Assembly: GCA_013306675.1 (NCBI GenBank)
Contig: JABLUY010000001.1
Location: forward strand, 466,334-530,333
DNA from: Thraustochytrium sp. TN22
Taxonomy: Eukaryota > Sar > Bigyra > Thraustochytrida > Thraustochytriidae
Direction of reading: 5' to 3'
DNA length: 64,000 nt
Part shown: piece by piece, positions 18,323-29,001 of the stretch
Numbering within the stretch: position 1 is the first letter of the stretch
Layout: the number at the start of each line of letters is the position of its first letter
Translations under genes and position numbers: made by a program
The notes under the pieces: model-generated
Database searches by the model: none
What the model was told of the DNA's origin: nothing
What the model saw: the letters and a program-made list of their open reading frames with translations, nothing else

Positions 18323-19549
18323 TCAGGCGTAGAGTAGCCTACAGAGCTGAGTCGCGGCGTCCAGCCGGGGTGCCAACTCATGCGCCACCTCGAAGCCAAC
18401 AACCAGGTCCGTCGCAAAGGCCCAGGCAAGTATGCGCGCGGCCAAATCGGCGTTCGTGCCTCGCGCGAGGATCTCAAAGGCAGGGCCCAGCGCCTTCGCC
18501 CGGCGCAAGGCGGGCTGTACGAGGCACTCGGTGTGCAGATGCCGAAAAACGGGCAGAGCACGGTCAGTGACCGCGAGCTCGCGCTGCACGGGCTTGGACC
18601 TCGCCAGGGCCAGAGCTGTGAGCGCGCGGCGCTCGGCCGCCTCCGTGGGCAGCGGCGTGTCGAGCCAGCGCGGGGCTGGGCAGAAGTCCTCCGGGCGCTG
18701 CAGCAGGGCGAGCACGACAGAGTCCCAGTCTTGGACAAAGGCCTTGGCGAGGACCTCCGCGGCGCGCTCCGGCTGTAGAGCGGTACGCGGGTCGCGCAGG
18801 AGCAATGCGGCAACCTCGCCGTGCCCGTTCATGGCGGCGCGCAGGCAGGCGCGACTGTGCATGATGGACGGATCTGCGCCGTGGCACAAGAGCAAGCGCA
18901 CGCAGTCCAGCCAGCCCTCGGCGGAGGCGAGGCGCAGTGCGGCGCCGAGATTGTACTCGTCAAAGGCGGCGCCCGAGGCCAGGAGCTCCTCGCAGACCGC
19001 AAGGTGGCCGCGCTCGGCCGCGAAGCGAAGCGCGCCGCTCAAGTTCGGGTCCAGCCCGAGCTCGAGGAGCATGCGCACGGGCGCAAGGTGGCCGAGCTGC
19101 GCGCTGTCGCGCAGCGCCGCGTGGTCCATGCAGTCCGGGTGAACGCTGCCGGGGAAGGCGCTCAGCAGCAGGCGCATGGCCTCCACGCGGCCCTCGCGCG
19201 CCGCCCGGCAAAAGGCCGTCTCCAGCCCGCGGACCTTGCACAGCTCCGGCAGGCCCACGCGCTCCAGCATGGCGAGCGCCTCGGCGGCCCACCAGGGCGG
19301 GCCGCCGCCGCTGCCGTCGGCCTGCGCGCCGCCGCCGTGGTCGCCGCCCGCCGTGACCTCGCGCAGCCTCCGCACGGCCGCCGCGGCGCCCTCGGCGTCC
19401 TCGGCCACCTCGTGCAGCTCCAGCTCCGCGTCGCCGCCGCCGTCGTCCGCCTCGCCTGCCGCGCGCGGGCGCATCCTGGCGGCGCGCGCCGCGCAGTAGG
19501 CCTCCAGCTCCTCCTTCAGCCACCGCTCCGCGCCCGCGCCGCCCGCCAT
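18323..19549 (-). CDS. Ankyrin-repeat protein
   Basis: 408 residues from the ATG at 19549. Residues ~1-90 are acidic and Ala-rich. Residues ~95-280 form about six diverged ankyrin repeats (ETAFCRAAREGRVEAMRLLL, GALRFAAERGHLAVCEELLA, AALRLASAEGWLDCVRLLL, RACLRAAMNGHGEVAALLL). The C-terminal ~120 residues are helical with no recognised domain. Stand-alone ankyrin proteins are protein-interaction modules; partner and role cannot be read from the sequence. It is convergent with the receptor gene and divergent from the elongin A-like gene. Confidence 0.85.
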   Translation of the reverse strand: MAGGAGAERWLKEELEAYCAARAARMRPRAAGEADDGGGDAELELHEVAEDAEGAAAAVRRLREVTAGGDHGGGAQADGSGGGPPWWAAEALAMLERVGLPELCKVRGLETAFCRAAREGRVEAMRLLLSAFPGSVHPDCMDHAALRDSAQLGHLAPVRMLLELGLDPNLSGALRFAAERGHLAVCEELLASGAAFDEYNLGAALRLASAEGWLDCVRLLLCHGADPSIMHSRACLRAAMNGHGEVAALLLRDPRTALQPERAAEVLAKAFVQDWDSVVLALLQRPEDFCPAPRWLDTPLPTEAAERRALTALALARSKPVQRELAVTDRALPVFRHLHTECLVQPALRRAKALGPAFEILARGTNADLAARILAWAFATDLVVGFEVAHELAPRLDAATQLCRLLYA

Positions 19550-19609
19550 CGCGCGCCGCGCCGCCCGCGCGGCTCCGCTCTGCCGGGTCTGCCGCGCGCC
19601 GCCGCGGAG

Positions 19610-19645
<36 letters not shown>

Positions 19646-19930
19646 CCCGCCTGCCTGCGTCTCAGCATCAGCGCCGGGCCATCCCAGCCTGCCCCGTCGG
19701 CGCGGGCGGGGGCGCGGCCGCGGCGGGGGGCGCCGCCGGCGCCCGCGGCAGCGCGGCAGCGGGCGCCTGGCTGCGCGAGCCGCCGCCGCGCATCCCGTCT
19801 CTGGACAGGGCAGGCAGGGCAGGGCGCCTTCATCGTCCTCATCAGGTCAACGTCGCCTTTGAAGCGCTCCGTGGCGGCGCGGCGCCGGCAGAGCGGCGCG
19901 GCGCGCGGCAGAGCGGCGAGCGGCGGGCGC

Positions 19931-19973
<43 letters not shown>

Positions 19974-20020
19974 GGCGCGCGAGAGGCGCGCGGGCGCGGG
20001 CGGGCGGGCGCGGCGGCGCG
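19550..20020. promoter_or_regulatory. Bidirectional intergenic region
   Basis: 471 very GC-rich bases between two divergent starts (ankyrin leftward, elongin A-like rightward). It contains a (gcct)n microsatellite at 19609-19658 and a (ggc)n run near 19930-19975. The frame of the elongin gene stays open leftwards through this region and into the ankyrin gene, but the translation there is low-complexity and unlike any family. Confidence 0.5.
19609..19658. repeat. (GCCT)n microsatellite
   Basis: About 12 gcct units with one interruption (cccg). Confidence 0.95.
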
Positions 20021-20662
20021 ATGCTGTTCGAGGCGGAGGCCGAGGCCGAGGAGGCGCGCGAGGCGGCCGGCGAGCCGCTGTCGCTGCAGACGCTGTGCAG
20101 GCGCGTGCTGGTGGTGAACCTGCGCAGCTACGAGACGCGCACGCTGCCCCTGCCGGACCTGATGCTGGAGCAGGTGCTGCGGGAGGCAGGCTCGCGCGTC
20201 ACGCCGGAGCTGCTGCGCAAGCTGGACGCGGACCGCGAGGGGGACAAGGAATTCCGGAAGCTGATGGAGCCCTTTTGGGAGCGCATGTGCCGCCAAAGGT
20301 TCCGCGCCAACTGGGAGGACGCCGTCGAGGAGCACAGCACGTGGCGCAAGCGCTACCGCTTCTTGGAGAAGCAACGCAGCAAGCGCTACAAGGCCACGGA
20401 GAAGCTCGCGAAGAAGCGCCGCCGCGAGGAGAAGCAGTTGCGCAAGGCCAAGCGCGTCAAGCCGCTCGACATCAACTCCGTCAGGCTGCCGCACGCGCAC
20501 CAGCTTCAAGACGGCTTCATGAACCCCGGCGTCCAGGTGCCGCGCTCCGCCCGCGCCCCGCGGGCCCCTCGCGGCCCCTCGCTGCCGCAGGACCGCCTCA
20601 GCAAGGTCATGCGCCTCGCCGGCAAGACGGCACGGCTCGGGAACGCCAAGAAAAATCACTGA
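20021..20662 (+). CDS. Elongin A-like protein (short form)
   Basis: 213 residues from the ATG at 20021. Residues ~20-125 match the Elongin_A family: LQTLCRRVLVVNLRSYETRT, LPLPDLMLEQVLREAG, TPELLRKLDADR, then PFWERMCRQRFR and STWRKRYRFLEKQRSKRY. In animals the corresponding segment contains the BC-box that binds elongin B/C and the F-box-like part; elongin A stimulates RNA polymerase II elongation and acts in a ubiquitin ligase. A Lys/Arg-rich stretch at ~125-150 (KKRRREEKQLRKAKRVK) could be a nuclear signal. It is much shorter than metazoan elongin A (~770 residues) and lacks the N-terminal TFIIS-like domain, as in fungi. The match is by eye. Confidence 0.75.
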   Translation: MLFEAEAEAEEAREAAGEPLSLQTLCRRVLVVNLRSYETRTLPLPDLMLEQVLREAGSRVTPELLRKLDADREGDKEFRKLMEPFWERMCRQRFRANWEDAVEEHSTWRKRYRFLEKQRSKRYKATEKLAKKRRREEKQLRKAKRVKPLDINSVRLPHAHQLQDGFMNPGVQVPRSARAPRAPRGPSLPQDRLSKVMRLAGKTARLGNAKKNH

Positions 20663-21131
20663 CGTGCAGTGGTGAGCGGGCCACCGCCGGAGCGCAACGC
20701 GTGCGTACCTTGGCGAGCCCCAGGGCGCTTGGCGAGTGAGAGGGACCGTGCAGAGTCGCCGGCCGCACCGGCCGCATCGCCCGCTTCTCGCTGCCCAGCC
20801 CTACCTACCTACCTACCGCCCGTGTCGCCGTGGTGGCCCCCACCGCCGCAAGCCCAGCCCGACACTGACAGTGAGAGGGAGGGCGCTTCGACTTCGATGG
20901 AGAGGGACATCAGACAAGTGTCCCGATGGCCAACGGTTCACTCCTTTTCGCAGCTCTGCGCCGCGAGGTTACCAAGCCTGACTGTGAACGAGGAGCGCCT
21001 GGCTGGCGGGGCCCAGACAGACAGCGAGGGCGAGAGGCCCACGCGGGCGCAGCGCTCGCCCGCAGGCGCGAGTCGCGGGCACGGCCCGTGCGCCCCGCCC
21101 TGACGCGAGCGCGCGGGCGGAGCACGGCGCC
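20663..21131. other. Intergenic, probable promoter of the katanin gene
   Basis: 469 bases with several overlapping weak frames, none like a known protein. A short cctacctacctacc run lies near 20803. Nothing else seen. Confidence 0.5.
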
Positions 21132-22748
21132 ATGGCGCTCATGGTGGAGGAGCTGCCCGCGACGGTGCAGCGCGCGCGCGAGCTGTCGCTGCTGGGCGAC
21201 TACGAGCGCGGCGAGCAGCTGCTGGGCGAGGCCGTGCAGGCGGCAGAGCGGCAGGTGGCGGAGTGCAAGAAGCTGGCGGCGCGGCGCGCGGTGGGCGCTG
21301 CAGACGCGGACGAGCGAGGCGAGGACGACCTGAGCGCCAAGGAGCGCGAGGCCAGACGTGCTCTGGCGTCCTGGGAGAGCGTGCTTAGCGCGCTCGCGCA
21401 GGAGCGCGACGTTGTGGCTAGCCTGCGCGCCACCGTGGAGGGCGGCGCCGCCAGGCCGCTGCCGGAGCGCCGCGTGCTGGACGCGGCCGCGCCCGAGATG
21501 GGCTCGCCGGCGCCCGGGTCGGCCTCTGCGTCCCCCTCCGCGAGCGCGGACGTGCCCGTGTGGCGCCAGACGCCGGAGCCCGGCCGCAGGCCGGCGCCAT
21601 CCGCCGCGTCAGCGCGCCAGAGTCGCCCGCGCGCGTCCGGGGCGGCGCCGCGGCGGCAGTCCGCGGCCTCCGGCCCGGGTCGCTCGGCCCCGGGCGCCCG
21701 TCGCGAGCGCGATGGGGACGGCGAGCGCCGCCGAAGGCGCAAGCGCGGCACGGCAGGCGGCGACGGGGCCATGCCCTCCTACGCGGAGGCCATGGAGGGC
21801 AGCCCGGACCTGGAGCTCATCAAGCAGATCGAGTCGACCATGCTGACGCGCAAGCCGGATGTGCGCTTCGACGACATCGCCGGCCTGCAGGGCGCGCAGC
21901 GCGTGCTGCAGGAGGCCGTCTTGTACCCGCAGCTCATGCCGCAGTACTTCAAGGGCATTCGGAGACCGTGGAAGGGCGTTCTCCTCTTCGGGCCGCCCGG
22001 CACGGGCAAGACCATGCTGGCCAAAGCCATCGCGACCGAGTGCGAGACCTGCTTTTTCAACGTGGCCAGCTCTTCCCTCACGTCCAAGTGGCGCGGCGAA
22101 AGCGAGAAGATGGTGAGCATTCTCTTCGACATGGCACGCTACTACGCACCGTCCACCATCTTCTTCGACGAGGTGGACTCGATGGCCTCCGCGCGCGGAG
22201 CGTCTACAGAGCACGAGGCCAGCCGCCGCGTAAAGTCGGAGCTTCTCACTCAGATGGACGGCGTCTCCAATGAGGCAGACAAGACCGTCATCGTGCTGGC
22301 GGCCACCAACCTGCCCTGGGAGCTGGACGACGCCATCCGGCGCCGCCTCGAGAAGCGCATTTACATCCCACTCCCAGATCACGACGGCCGCCGCGACCTC
22401 TTCCGGCTCTCCACGCGTACGCTCGAGCTGGAGCGCGACATCGACTTTGACGAGCTCGCCCGACGCAGCGACGGCTACAGTGGCGCCGACATTGCGAACG
22501 TCTGCACCGAGGCCTCCATGATGCCCGTGCGCCGCGTCGTCGAGCAGGCCACGCGCAAGGTGCGCGCCGCCGGTGGCGACCTTCGCCAGGAGATCGACTG
22601 CCTCCGCCAGATCGGCGCCTCCGAGGCCCAGAGCCCGCCCGTGCTGCAGTCCGACTTTTTGGCGGCTCTCGACAACGTCCAGAGCTCCGTCGGGGACCGC
22701 GACCTCTCGCGCTACCGCGACTGGATGGACACCTACGGCGCCCTGTGA
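21132..22748 (+). CDS. KATNA1-like: Katanin p60-like AAA ATPase (microtubule severing)
   Basis: 538 residues from a strong-context ATG (gccATGG). Residues ~1-90 form an N-terminal helical bundle of the MIT/p60 type (VQRARELSLLGDYERGEQLL). A Pro/Ala/Arg-rich linker runs to ~220. The AAA domain spans ~240-470: FDDIAGLQGAQRVLQEAV, Walker A GPPGTGKT at 287-294, pore loop SSLTSKWRGESEKM, Walker B TIFFDEVDSM at ~342-351, and second-region arginines in DDAIRRRLEKRIYIPLP. The Vps4-type C-terminal helix carries FLAALDNVQSSVGDRDLSRY. Katanin p60 hexamers thread tubulin tails to sever microtubules in cilia and spindles. The family call is firm; p60 A1 versus A-like 1/2 is not resolved. Confidence 0.95.
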   Translation: MALMVEELPATVQRARELSLLGDYERGEQLLGEAVQAAERQVAECKKLAARRAVGAADADERGEDDLSAKEREARRALASWESVLSALAQERDVVASLRATVEGGAARPLPERRVLDAAAPEMGSPAPGSASASPSASADVPVWRQTPEPGRRPAPSAASARQSRPRASGAAPRRQSAASGPGRSAPGARRERDGDGERRRRRKRGTAGGDGAMPSYAEAMEGSPDLELIKQIESTMLTRKPDVRFDDIAGLQGAQRVLQEAVLYPQLMPQYFKGIRRPWKGVLLFGPPGTGKTMLAKAIATECETCFFNVASSSLTSKWRGESEKMVSILFDMARYYAPSTIFFDEVDSMASARGASTEHEASRRVKSELLTQMDGVSNEADKTVIVLAATNLPWELDDAIRRRLEKRIYIPLPDHDGRRDLFRLSTRTLELERDIDFDELARRSDGYSGADIANVCTEASMMPVRRVVEQATRKVRAAGGDLRQEIDCLRQIGASEAQSPPVLQSDFLAALDNVQSSVGDRDLSRYRDWMDTYGAL

Positions 22749-22856
22749 GATGTTCGTTCTTGGCGCCACGCCACGCACGCGCGCGCCCAGTGATCGCCGG
22801 CCTCTGGTGGACGGAGGACGGAGGCGCGACCGTGCGGCGGCTTGCGAAAACAATCA

Positions 22857-22890
22857 AGAAAGAAAGAAAGAAAGAAAGAAACGAAGAAAG
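22857..22890. repeat. (AAAG)n microsatellite
   Basis: About eight aaag/gaaa units with one interruption, between the convergent stops of the katanin and deaminase genes. Confidence 0.9.
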
Positions 22891-22928
22891 TTGGATTCTC
22901 TTGTACTTGCGTTTGGACCGCGACCTAT

Positions 22929-23414
22929 TCAGTCCTCCAGGCTGCGCGGCGACTTGGCCTTGACCACCTCGAGCGCCTCATCGCCCATGACGCCGCCTTT
23001 CCACTCGCTGCAGTTGCCCCAAGGCGCCGCGGCGTCGCGCACGGCCGGGAACGGGATGCCGATCTGCATCTGGTGCGCCTCGCCCACGAGCCGCTCGATG
23101 GACGCGCCGAAGAGCACGCGCGAGATGCGGCTCCACATGATCGCACTCGCGCACATGGTGCACGGCTCGCTGCTCGAGTACAGCGTGTAGCCGTCCAGGT
23201 TGCCGCCCTCCGGCACGGTCTGCTGCGCCTCGCGCAAGCAGTTCATCTCCGCGTGGCGCGTGCAATCGCGGTCGCGGAAGGCCGTGTTGTGTGTCTTGGC
23301 CACCACCTTCCCGTCCTTGTCCACAATCACCGCGCCGTACGGCCAGTCGCCCTGCTTCGACTCCTCGATCGCCATCGCCATGAACTTGGCGTCCACCTCG
23401 TCCTGCCCGCTCAT
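22929..23414 (-). CDS. CDA-fold nucleobase/nucleoside deaminase (guanine/guanosine deaminase-like)
   Basis: 161 residues from the ATG at 23414 (MSGQDEVDAKFMAMAIEES); an in-frame Met 22 codons upstream is less likely. The zinc and catalytic signatures of the cytidine-deaminase fold are complete: TRHAEMNCLREA (His ligand plus catalytic Glu) and SSEPCTMCASAIMWSRI (two Cys ligands). GDWPYGAVIVDKDGKVVAKT is the usual first strand pair. RVLFGASIERL resembles plant and bacterial guanine/guanosine deaminases more than tRNA adenosine deaminases, so purine salvage is the likeliest role. The substrate cannot be fixed by eye. It is convergent with the katanin gene, 180 bases away. Confidence 0.85.
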   Translation of the reverse strand: MSGQDEVDAKFMAMAIEESKQGDWPYGAVIVDKDGKVVAKTHNTAFRDRDCTRHAEMNCLREAQQTVPEGGNLDGYTLYSSSEPCTMCASAIMWSRISRVLFGASIERLVGEAHQMQIGIPFPAVRDAAAPWGNCSEWKGGVMGDEALEVVKAKSPRSLED

Positions 23415-23755
23415 CTCGCCTGCGTCACCGACTTCGAAGCGGGCCCGGCTGCCGATCTGCTCCTGCTCTCCACGCCTCACTCGCGCGCCTCACTTCGCCA
23501 GACGATTCGCGAGCGGAGCTTCTCGAGGTCTGCTGCGCTGCGCTGCGCTGCGTTGCGCTGCGGTCGCCGCGTGCGCCCTGGCGCTGACGCACGTGTGCCT
23601 CTCAACACGGTCACGACTCACGATAACAAGGCGGAAGCGGCGACCCAAGTGGCGGAGAGGCAAAGCCGCGGCCACGGCGCGAGCGGCGGCAGTGCGCCGG
23701 AAAGTGCGCCAGCAGCGTGAAGCCGCCAGGCAAAAGCCTTGTACATTGTGCTCAC

Positions 23756-23795
23756 GATGCGAAGAGTCGAATGTCGATGCGAAGAGTCGAATGTC
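23756..23795. repeat. Exact 20-base tandem duplication
   Basis: The unit gatgcgaagagtcgaatgtc occurs twice head to tail with no mismatch. Confidence 0.95.
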
Positions 23796-24198
23796 TCCGC
23801 CTCGGAGCAGCAAAGAAGGCTTCCTGTCATTCGCCATCCTCAAGTGTTTTCGTCCTGCTGAGTAGGAAGAGGTTGGAGTTGCCTACGTTCTTGTCAAAGT
23901 TAGGTCGACCATTTCGTCTGTCTGAGAGATGCTCGCGCGCGGATGACCAGCTGCGAATGCAGGCTGCGGGGTCGAGCGTTGCTGGCGATTGGCTATGGTC
24001 TTCTCGCAGCCATCTGTCGGAAAACCTTTTGTTCAATCCCTCTCCAAGCCTCACGATCTTGCTTTGGCTCTCTCGGTACCGGGTTTCAATTTGGCACTCT
24101 CAACTTCACTCTTGCTCGTTCGACATCATCTACGCTCTCGACATCTCACTTGATCTGAGCACGTGCCCTCCTCCGTCTCACGTCACTTCACACGCTTT

Positions 24199-24205
<7 letters not shown>

Positions 24206-24256
<51 letters not shown>
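24206..24256. repeat. (TC)n tract
   Basis: About 25 uninterrupted TC units, ~270 bases upstream of the LRRC9-like start. Confidence 0.95.
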
Positions 24257-24261
<5 letters not shown>

Positions 24262-24524
24262 CAGTGTCGCCAGTCTGTCTCCCTTGCAAGGCCTAGCCCC
24301 ACCCAACTCACTAATCCGTTCATGGTTGCAGAAAATGCGAACCAAGGTGTGCGAGTCGCTGCGGCGAGTCGCTGCGGTCGCTACGCGCTGGCGCCGAGGC
24401 TGTCGGTGGCGCTCAGGAGGAACCGAAGCACGCGCGGAGTGACTCGGCCATCAAAGATCGGTCGGCGGCGGTCGGTCGGTCGGTCGTGGCGCGCGGCGGG
24501 CAAGCGGGCGCGAGCAAGGGGAGG

Positions 24525-27500
24525 ATGACGCTGGAGGATGTGGGCGCGGCGGTGGCGGCCGTGTGCCTGTTCAATGGCATCCGCGGCGGGGACGACGCGC
24601 AAGAGCAAGAGGCGCGCGCTGAGGTGCGCGAACTGGAGGTCTTCCAGCTGGTGGAGGTGCAGTCGATGAGGTTCGCGGCGCGGTTCGAGGGTCTCGTGGA
24701 GCTGCGCGTCATGTGCCAGAGCGGCATGCGCGACCTGCGCGGGATTGGCTCCTGCGCGGCGCTGGAGCGCCTTTGGGCGACAAGTTGCGGTCTGCGCGAG
24801 CTGGGGCCGGACCTGGGCGCCTGCTCGCGGCTGACGACCCTGGACGTCTCGGGCAACGAGCTGACGCGCCTGGACCATTTGGAGGGTCTCAGTGCGCTGC
24901 GCAAACTCTGGGCCAACGAGAATCGCCTGAGGACTTTGGAGGATCTCAGCGGGCTCGCCGGGCTACAGGAGCTCTGGCTGGCGCGCAACTTCGTCACGGA
25001 GGTCGGCACGGTGCTGGACGGTCTCACGGAACTGCGCGAACTCAACCTCGCGCAGAACGAGATCTGCAGCTTCAAGGAGGTGCTGAATCTGGCGCGCTTG
25101 CCACGCCTCGCCTGCCTCTCGCTGCAGGACCCGCACTTTGGCCCGAACCCGGTCTGCTCGCTCAGCAACTATTGGACCTATGTCCTGTGCCACCTGCGCA
25201 GCCTGGAGACCTTTGACGGCGCGCGCATCGACAAGGAAACCAAGCTGCTCACGGACGCCACCTTCTACAAGAAGCGCATGTACTACAATATGAGGATCAA
25301 GACACTCAAGCGCAACATGTCTAATGTGATGCGCAGCGCGCGCGACGCAGCGCACGCCAGCCAAAGTCGCATCAACATGAGCCTGAGCATCTTGCTCCGG
25401 CAGAGCAAGCTTGTCCAGCGCGAGCTGGACGAGGCAGCCGTCTACGGGCGCAGCGGCGCGTCCGTGGCCGCCGTGTCCTCTGCCGCGGCGGGCGGCGGCG
25501 ACGCGGCACACCGCAAGCAGCTGCAGAACAAGCTCCTGGCGCTCGAGGCCTGTATCGCGGGCCGCCGCGCGCAAGGCACGGCGCTCCTAGACGCGCAGCG
25601 GCAGCTAGGCGCGCGCGTGCAGGAGCTCGGAGCGCGCGCCATAGAGCACCTCAACATGGAGCTCGAGAGCGGCGGCAACCTGCGGCTCGTCGAGGGTAAA
25701 GCGTCCGACTCGTGGTTCGCTTGGGCCGCCAAGCTCTGCCAGGACGCCGCCGACGCACAGGCCTATGGCGCGCTCGGCATGGCCGGCGTGCAGGCCAACC
25801 GCGTGTTGCGTGTGCATAACAAGGGGCTCAAGGTGCGCTTCGAAGAGCGCGTCAGGCGTGTCAGCGAGGCCGTCGGTCGGGCCGTACCCACGGAGCAGGC
25901 CATCTTCGTTGTCGACCGCGACGGTCCCGCCACGGCCGAGGACATCGCTGTGCACGGCTTCCCGGACCCAGCCTCCTTTCTCGTCAGCACGGGTCACGCG
26001 GCTATCCCGCTGCGCACCTACTTTGACGGAAGCGAGGTACGCGGGAAGCGCACCGGCCTGCCGGCCGCGGCGGAGTTCACCGTCGTCGTGGCGCAGGTAT
26101 GCCCCGGCCGCTTCGCAACGAAAGGCTCGGCCCGTGCGCTGCGCGACGCCGGCGCCCTTTTAGCTGAGGACGCGGTCCCACTCCGCAAGCGGACGCACGC
26201 ACAGATCCTCGTGGCGCCGCACCGCACGGCGCGGCGCAAGGTCGAGGACGAGCGCGTGTGGGGCTCCGGCCTCGGCCTCGGGCCCGGCACGGTCACCACC
26301 AGCATCCCCGACGATGGCGCTGTGGTCCCGAGCCAGTTCGTGGGCTTCCATGCGCTCTACCAGGAGCGCAGCGCCGAGGAGGGCGGCGGTCGCGCCTACC
26401 AGGTCTTCGACAAGCAACTTCTCCTCCCTGAGTACGTGGTGAGGCTGCGCTGCGTGCCGGAGAGCGCGGCGCTCCAGGACCGCCTGCGCGCCCTCGCGCA
26501 GAACGCACAGGGCGTGCAGAGCGGGTCGACAGAGGATGACCTGGACAGTGCAGCTGCGGCCCTGCCCGTGACGCCGCGGGCCGAGGCGCTCCTGCAGGCC
26601 CTGCGGCGAGGCGGTGATGTAGGTGCCCTCGTAGAGCCGCTCACGCAGTTTCTGCGCCAGCTGCCGCGCTTCGAGAGCTCGCACGGGACCACCGCGAAGC
26701 GCTGCGAGCAGGTCATGGCGATGCTGCCCACGGTGCGCTCGCGCGCGGCGCTCACGGAGCTCTCGGAGCTGGAGATTTTGCGCTGGACCTGCCAACCTAG
26801 CCTCTCGCAGCTCACCTACCTGAACCTACACGGGAACAACCTCCGGGAAATTCGCGGGCTGGCCACGTGCAAGTCGCTGCAGACGCTGGTGCTCTCGTTT
26901 AACGAGCTGCAGGCGATCGAGGGCCTGGACTCCAGCACGGAGCTCATGCACCTGGACCTGGGCTACAACACCATCAAGCGCATCGCGGGCCTGAACGGCC
27001 TGCGCAAGCTCCGGACGCTGGAGCTCAACAATAATCTAATCTACCGCATCGTCGACGTGCTGGCGCTGCGCGGCCGCCACCCGGACCTTGGTGCGCTCAA
27101 CCTGAGCAGCAACGCGGTCTGCGAGGTGGCCCTGTACACAAGCCAGGTGCTCGAGGCGCTGCCCGGGCTCACCAAGCTGGACGGCCGCGCCATCACGGAT
27201 CGCGAGCGCGCACTGGAGGCGAAACGCGCCCTCACACTGGACGACACGACACTCGCAGAGTTCGCGCGGAGACTGGCGCCTTCCATCACAAAGGAGAATC
27301 TGCAGGAGGTTGAGGCGCTTGAGGTGCGGAACGCCCACCTCGCGAGCTTGGCTGGAGTGCAAAAGCTGACTGGGGCGCGGCGCATGTCGTTCGCGAGCAA
27401 CGATCTGAGCGCCATCGAGTATCTGGAACCTTGCACGCTGCTGGAGGAGCTCGACCTGGAGGACAACCACATTAGCTGTCTTGAGGGTCTGCAGGAGTGC

Positions 27501-28945
27501 CGCTTTCTCAAGAAGCTCGACCTGGGCAAGAACCGTCTCTCGCGCATCAGCGGGCTGGACACGCTGGCGAACCTGACGCAGCTCAGCTTGGAGGATAACG
27601 ACATCCGCACGCTGGCGGGTCTGTCGCGGCTGCAGAATCTCATGGAACTCTACGTGGGCAACAACAAGATCGAGGGCTTGCGTGAGCTGCAACAGCTCCG
27701 TGCGCTTCCGCGCCTGCTGATTGTCGACCTGCTCGGCAACCCTGTGGCGGGGGAGTCAGGCTACCGTCTGTATGCGGTGTACTACCTGAAGAAGCTCAAG
27801 GTGCTGGACGGCGTGGGCGTGGATCGCGGTGAGGTGTCGGCGGCGCGCGAGCGCTACGCCGGCAAGCTCTCGCTCGAGTACTTGGCGGACGAGGTGGGCG
27901 ATACCTACTTCGCGCAGGTCCACGCCCTGGACCTCTCGCAGAGCAAACTGCGCGAGGTGGACCCGAACTGCCTCACGGGCGCGCACTTTCCGAATCTGGG
28001 CGAACTCGACCTCAGCGGCAACGCCTTCAGCACAGTGGACGTTGTGCAGGGGCTTTCGGCGCTCACCACGCTGCACCTCGCCGGGAACCGGCTCTCGGCG
28101 CTCTCCAAGAGCGTTTTGGCGACGCTCCCCATGTTGCAGGAGCTTGACCTGAGCCAGAACCGCATCGTGAGCATGATGGACCTGGGCCTGGAGAGCGCGC
28201 GCGAGCTGCGCGTGCTAAAGCTGGACGGCAACGAGATTGCCCAGGTCCAGGCGCTCGAGACTTGCGCGGAGCTGCGCGAGCTGCACCTGAGCAAGAACAA
28301 GTTCCGCACGATGGAGTCCTTCGAGGTGGAGATGGCCGGCCTTGCGAGCCTGCGCAGCCTGCGCCTCGAGGAGAACGCGCTGCGCACCCTTGCGTACCTG
28401 CGCCAGTGCACCAAGCTGCACTCGTTGCACCTCGGTTCAAACCGCGTGCTTGAGCTCACAGAGATGGACAAGCTCACGTGCGTGCCGTTCCTGCTGGAGC
28501 TGTGCGCGACGGGCAACCCGGTGGCGCGCAAGAAGATGTTCCGCTCGCGCATGATCTTCAACATGCCGGCGCTCAAGTTTCTCGACGGCAGGGAGGTAAC
28601 TTCCGAGGAGCGGCGCCGCTCCGAGGCGCTGCTCAACCCAGGGCCCGAGTCCCTGGATCCAATGCAGGTACCGGACGCGATGCTGGTGACGAACACGGAC
28701 GCCTGGGAGCGCGCCAGCGGCCTCGGGGCGCTCACCGTCACGGGCAAACTGCCCGCCAAGGCGCCCGCGTTTACGGTGAGCGGCCGCAGCGGGCTTTCCT
28801 CCTTGGGCGGCGCCAGCGGTGGAGGTGGGGGAGCCCCAAGCTCCGGCAGCCCGACCGCGCGCCTCAACCGGCTCGACCTAAGCGGCGGCGCTACGGTCCG
28901 GACAAGCCAACAGCAGCAGCAACAACAGTTGCTCTTGCAGCAAGC

Positions 28946-29001
<56 letters not shown>

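Larger units (their letters stand above)
23415..24524. other. Divergent intergenic region with tandem repeats
   Basis: 1.1 kb between the deaminase (leftward) and the LRRC9-like gene (rightward). It contains an exact 20-base duplication (23756-23795) and a long TC tract (24206-24256). A possible 3' splice site (branch-like ctaat, then ggttgcag) lies near 24309-24330, but no partner 5' site was found. The frames here are low-complexity and not called as genes. Confidence 0.5.

Noticed and set aside
18821-20020. 400-codon upstream extension of the elongin A-like frame
   Set aside because: Runs antisense through the ankyrin gene and across microsatellites. Only the part from the ATG at 20021 resembles a protein family.
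23717-24442. 241-codon plus-strand frame across the TC tract
   Set aside because: Ser/Leu-rich because of the microsatellite; no domain and no supporting signals.
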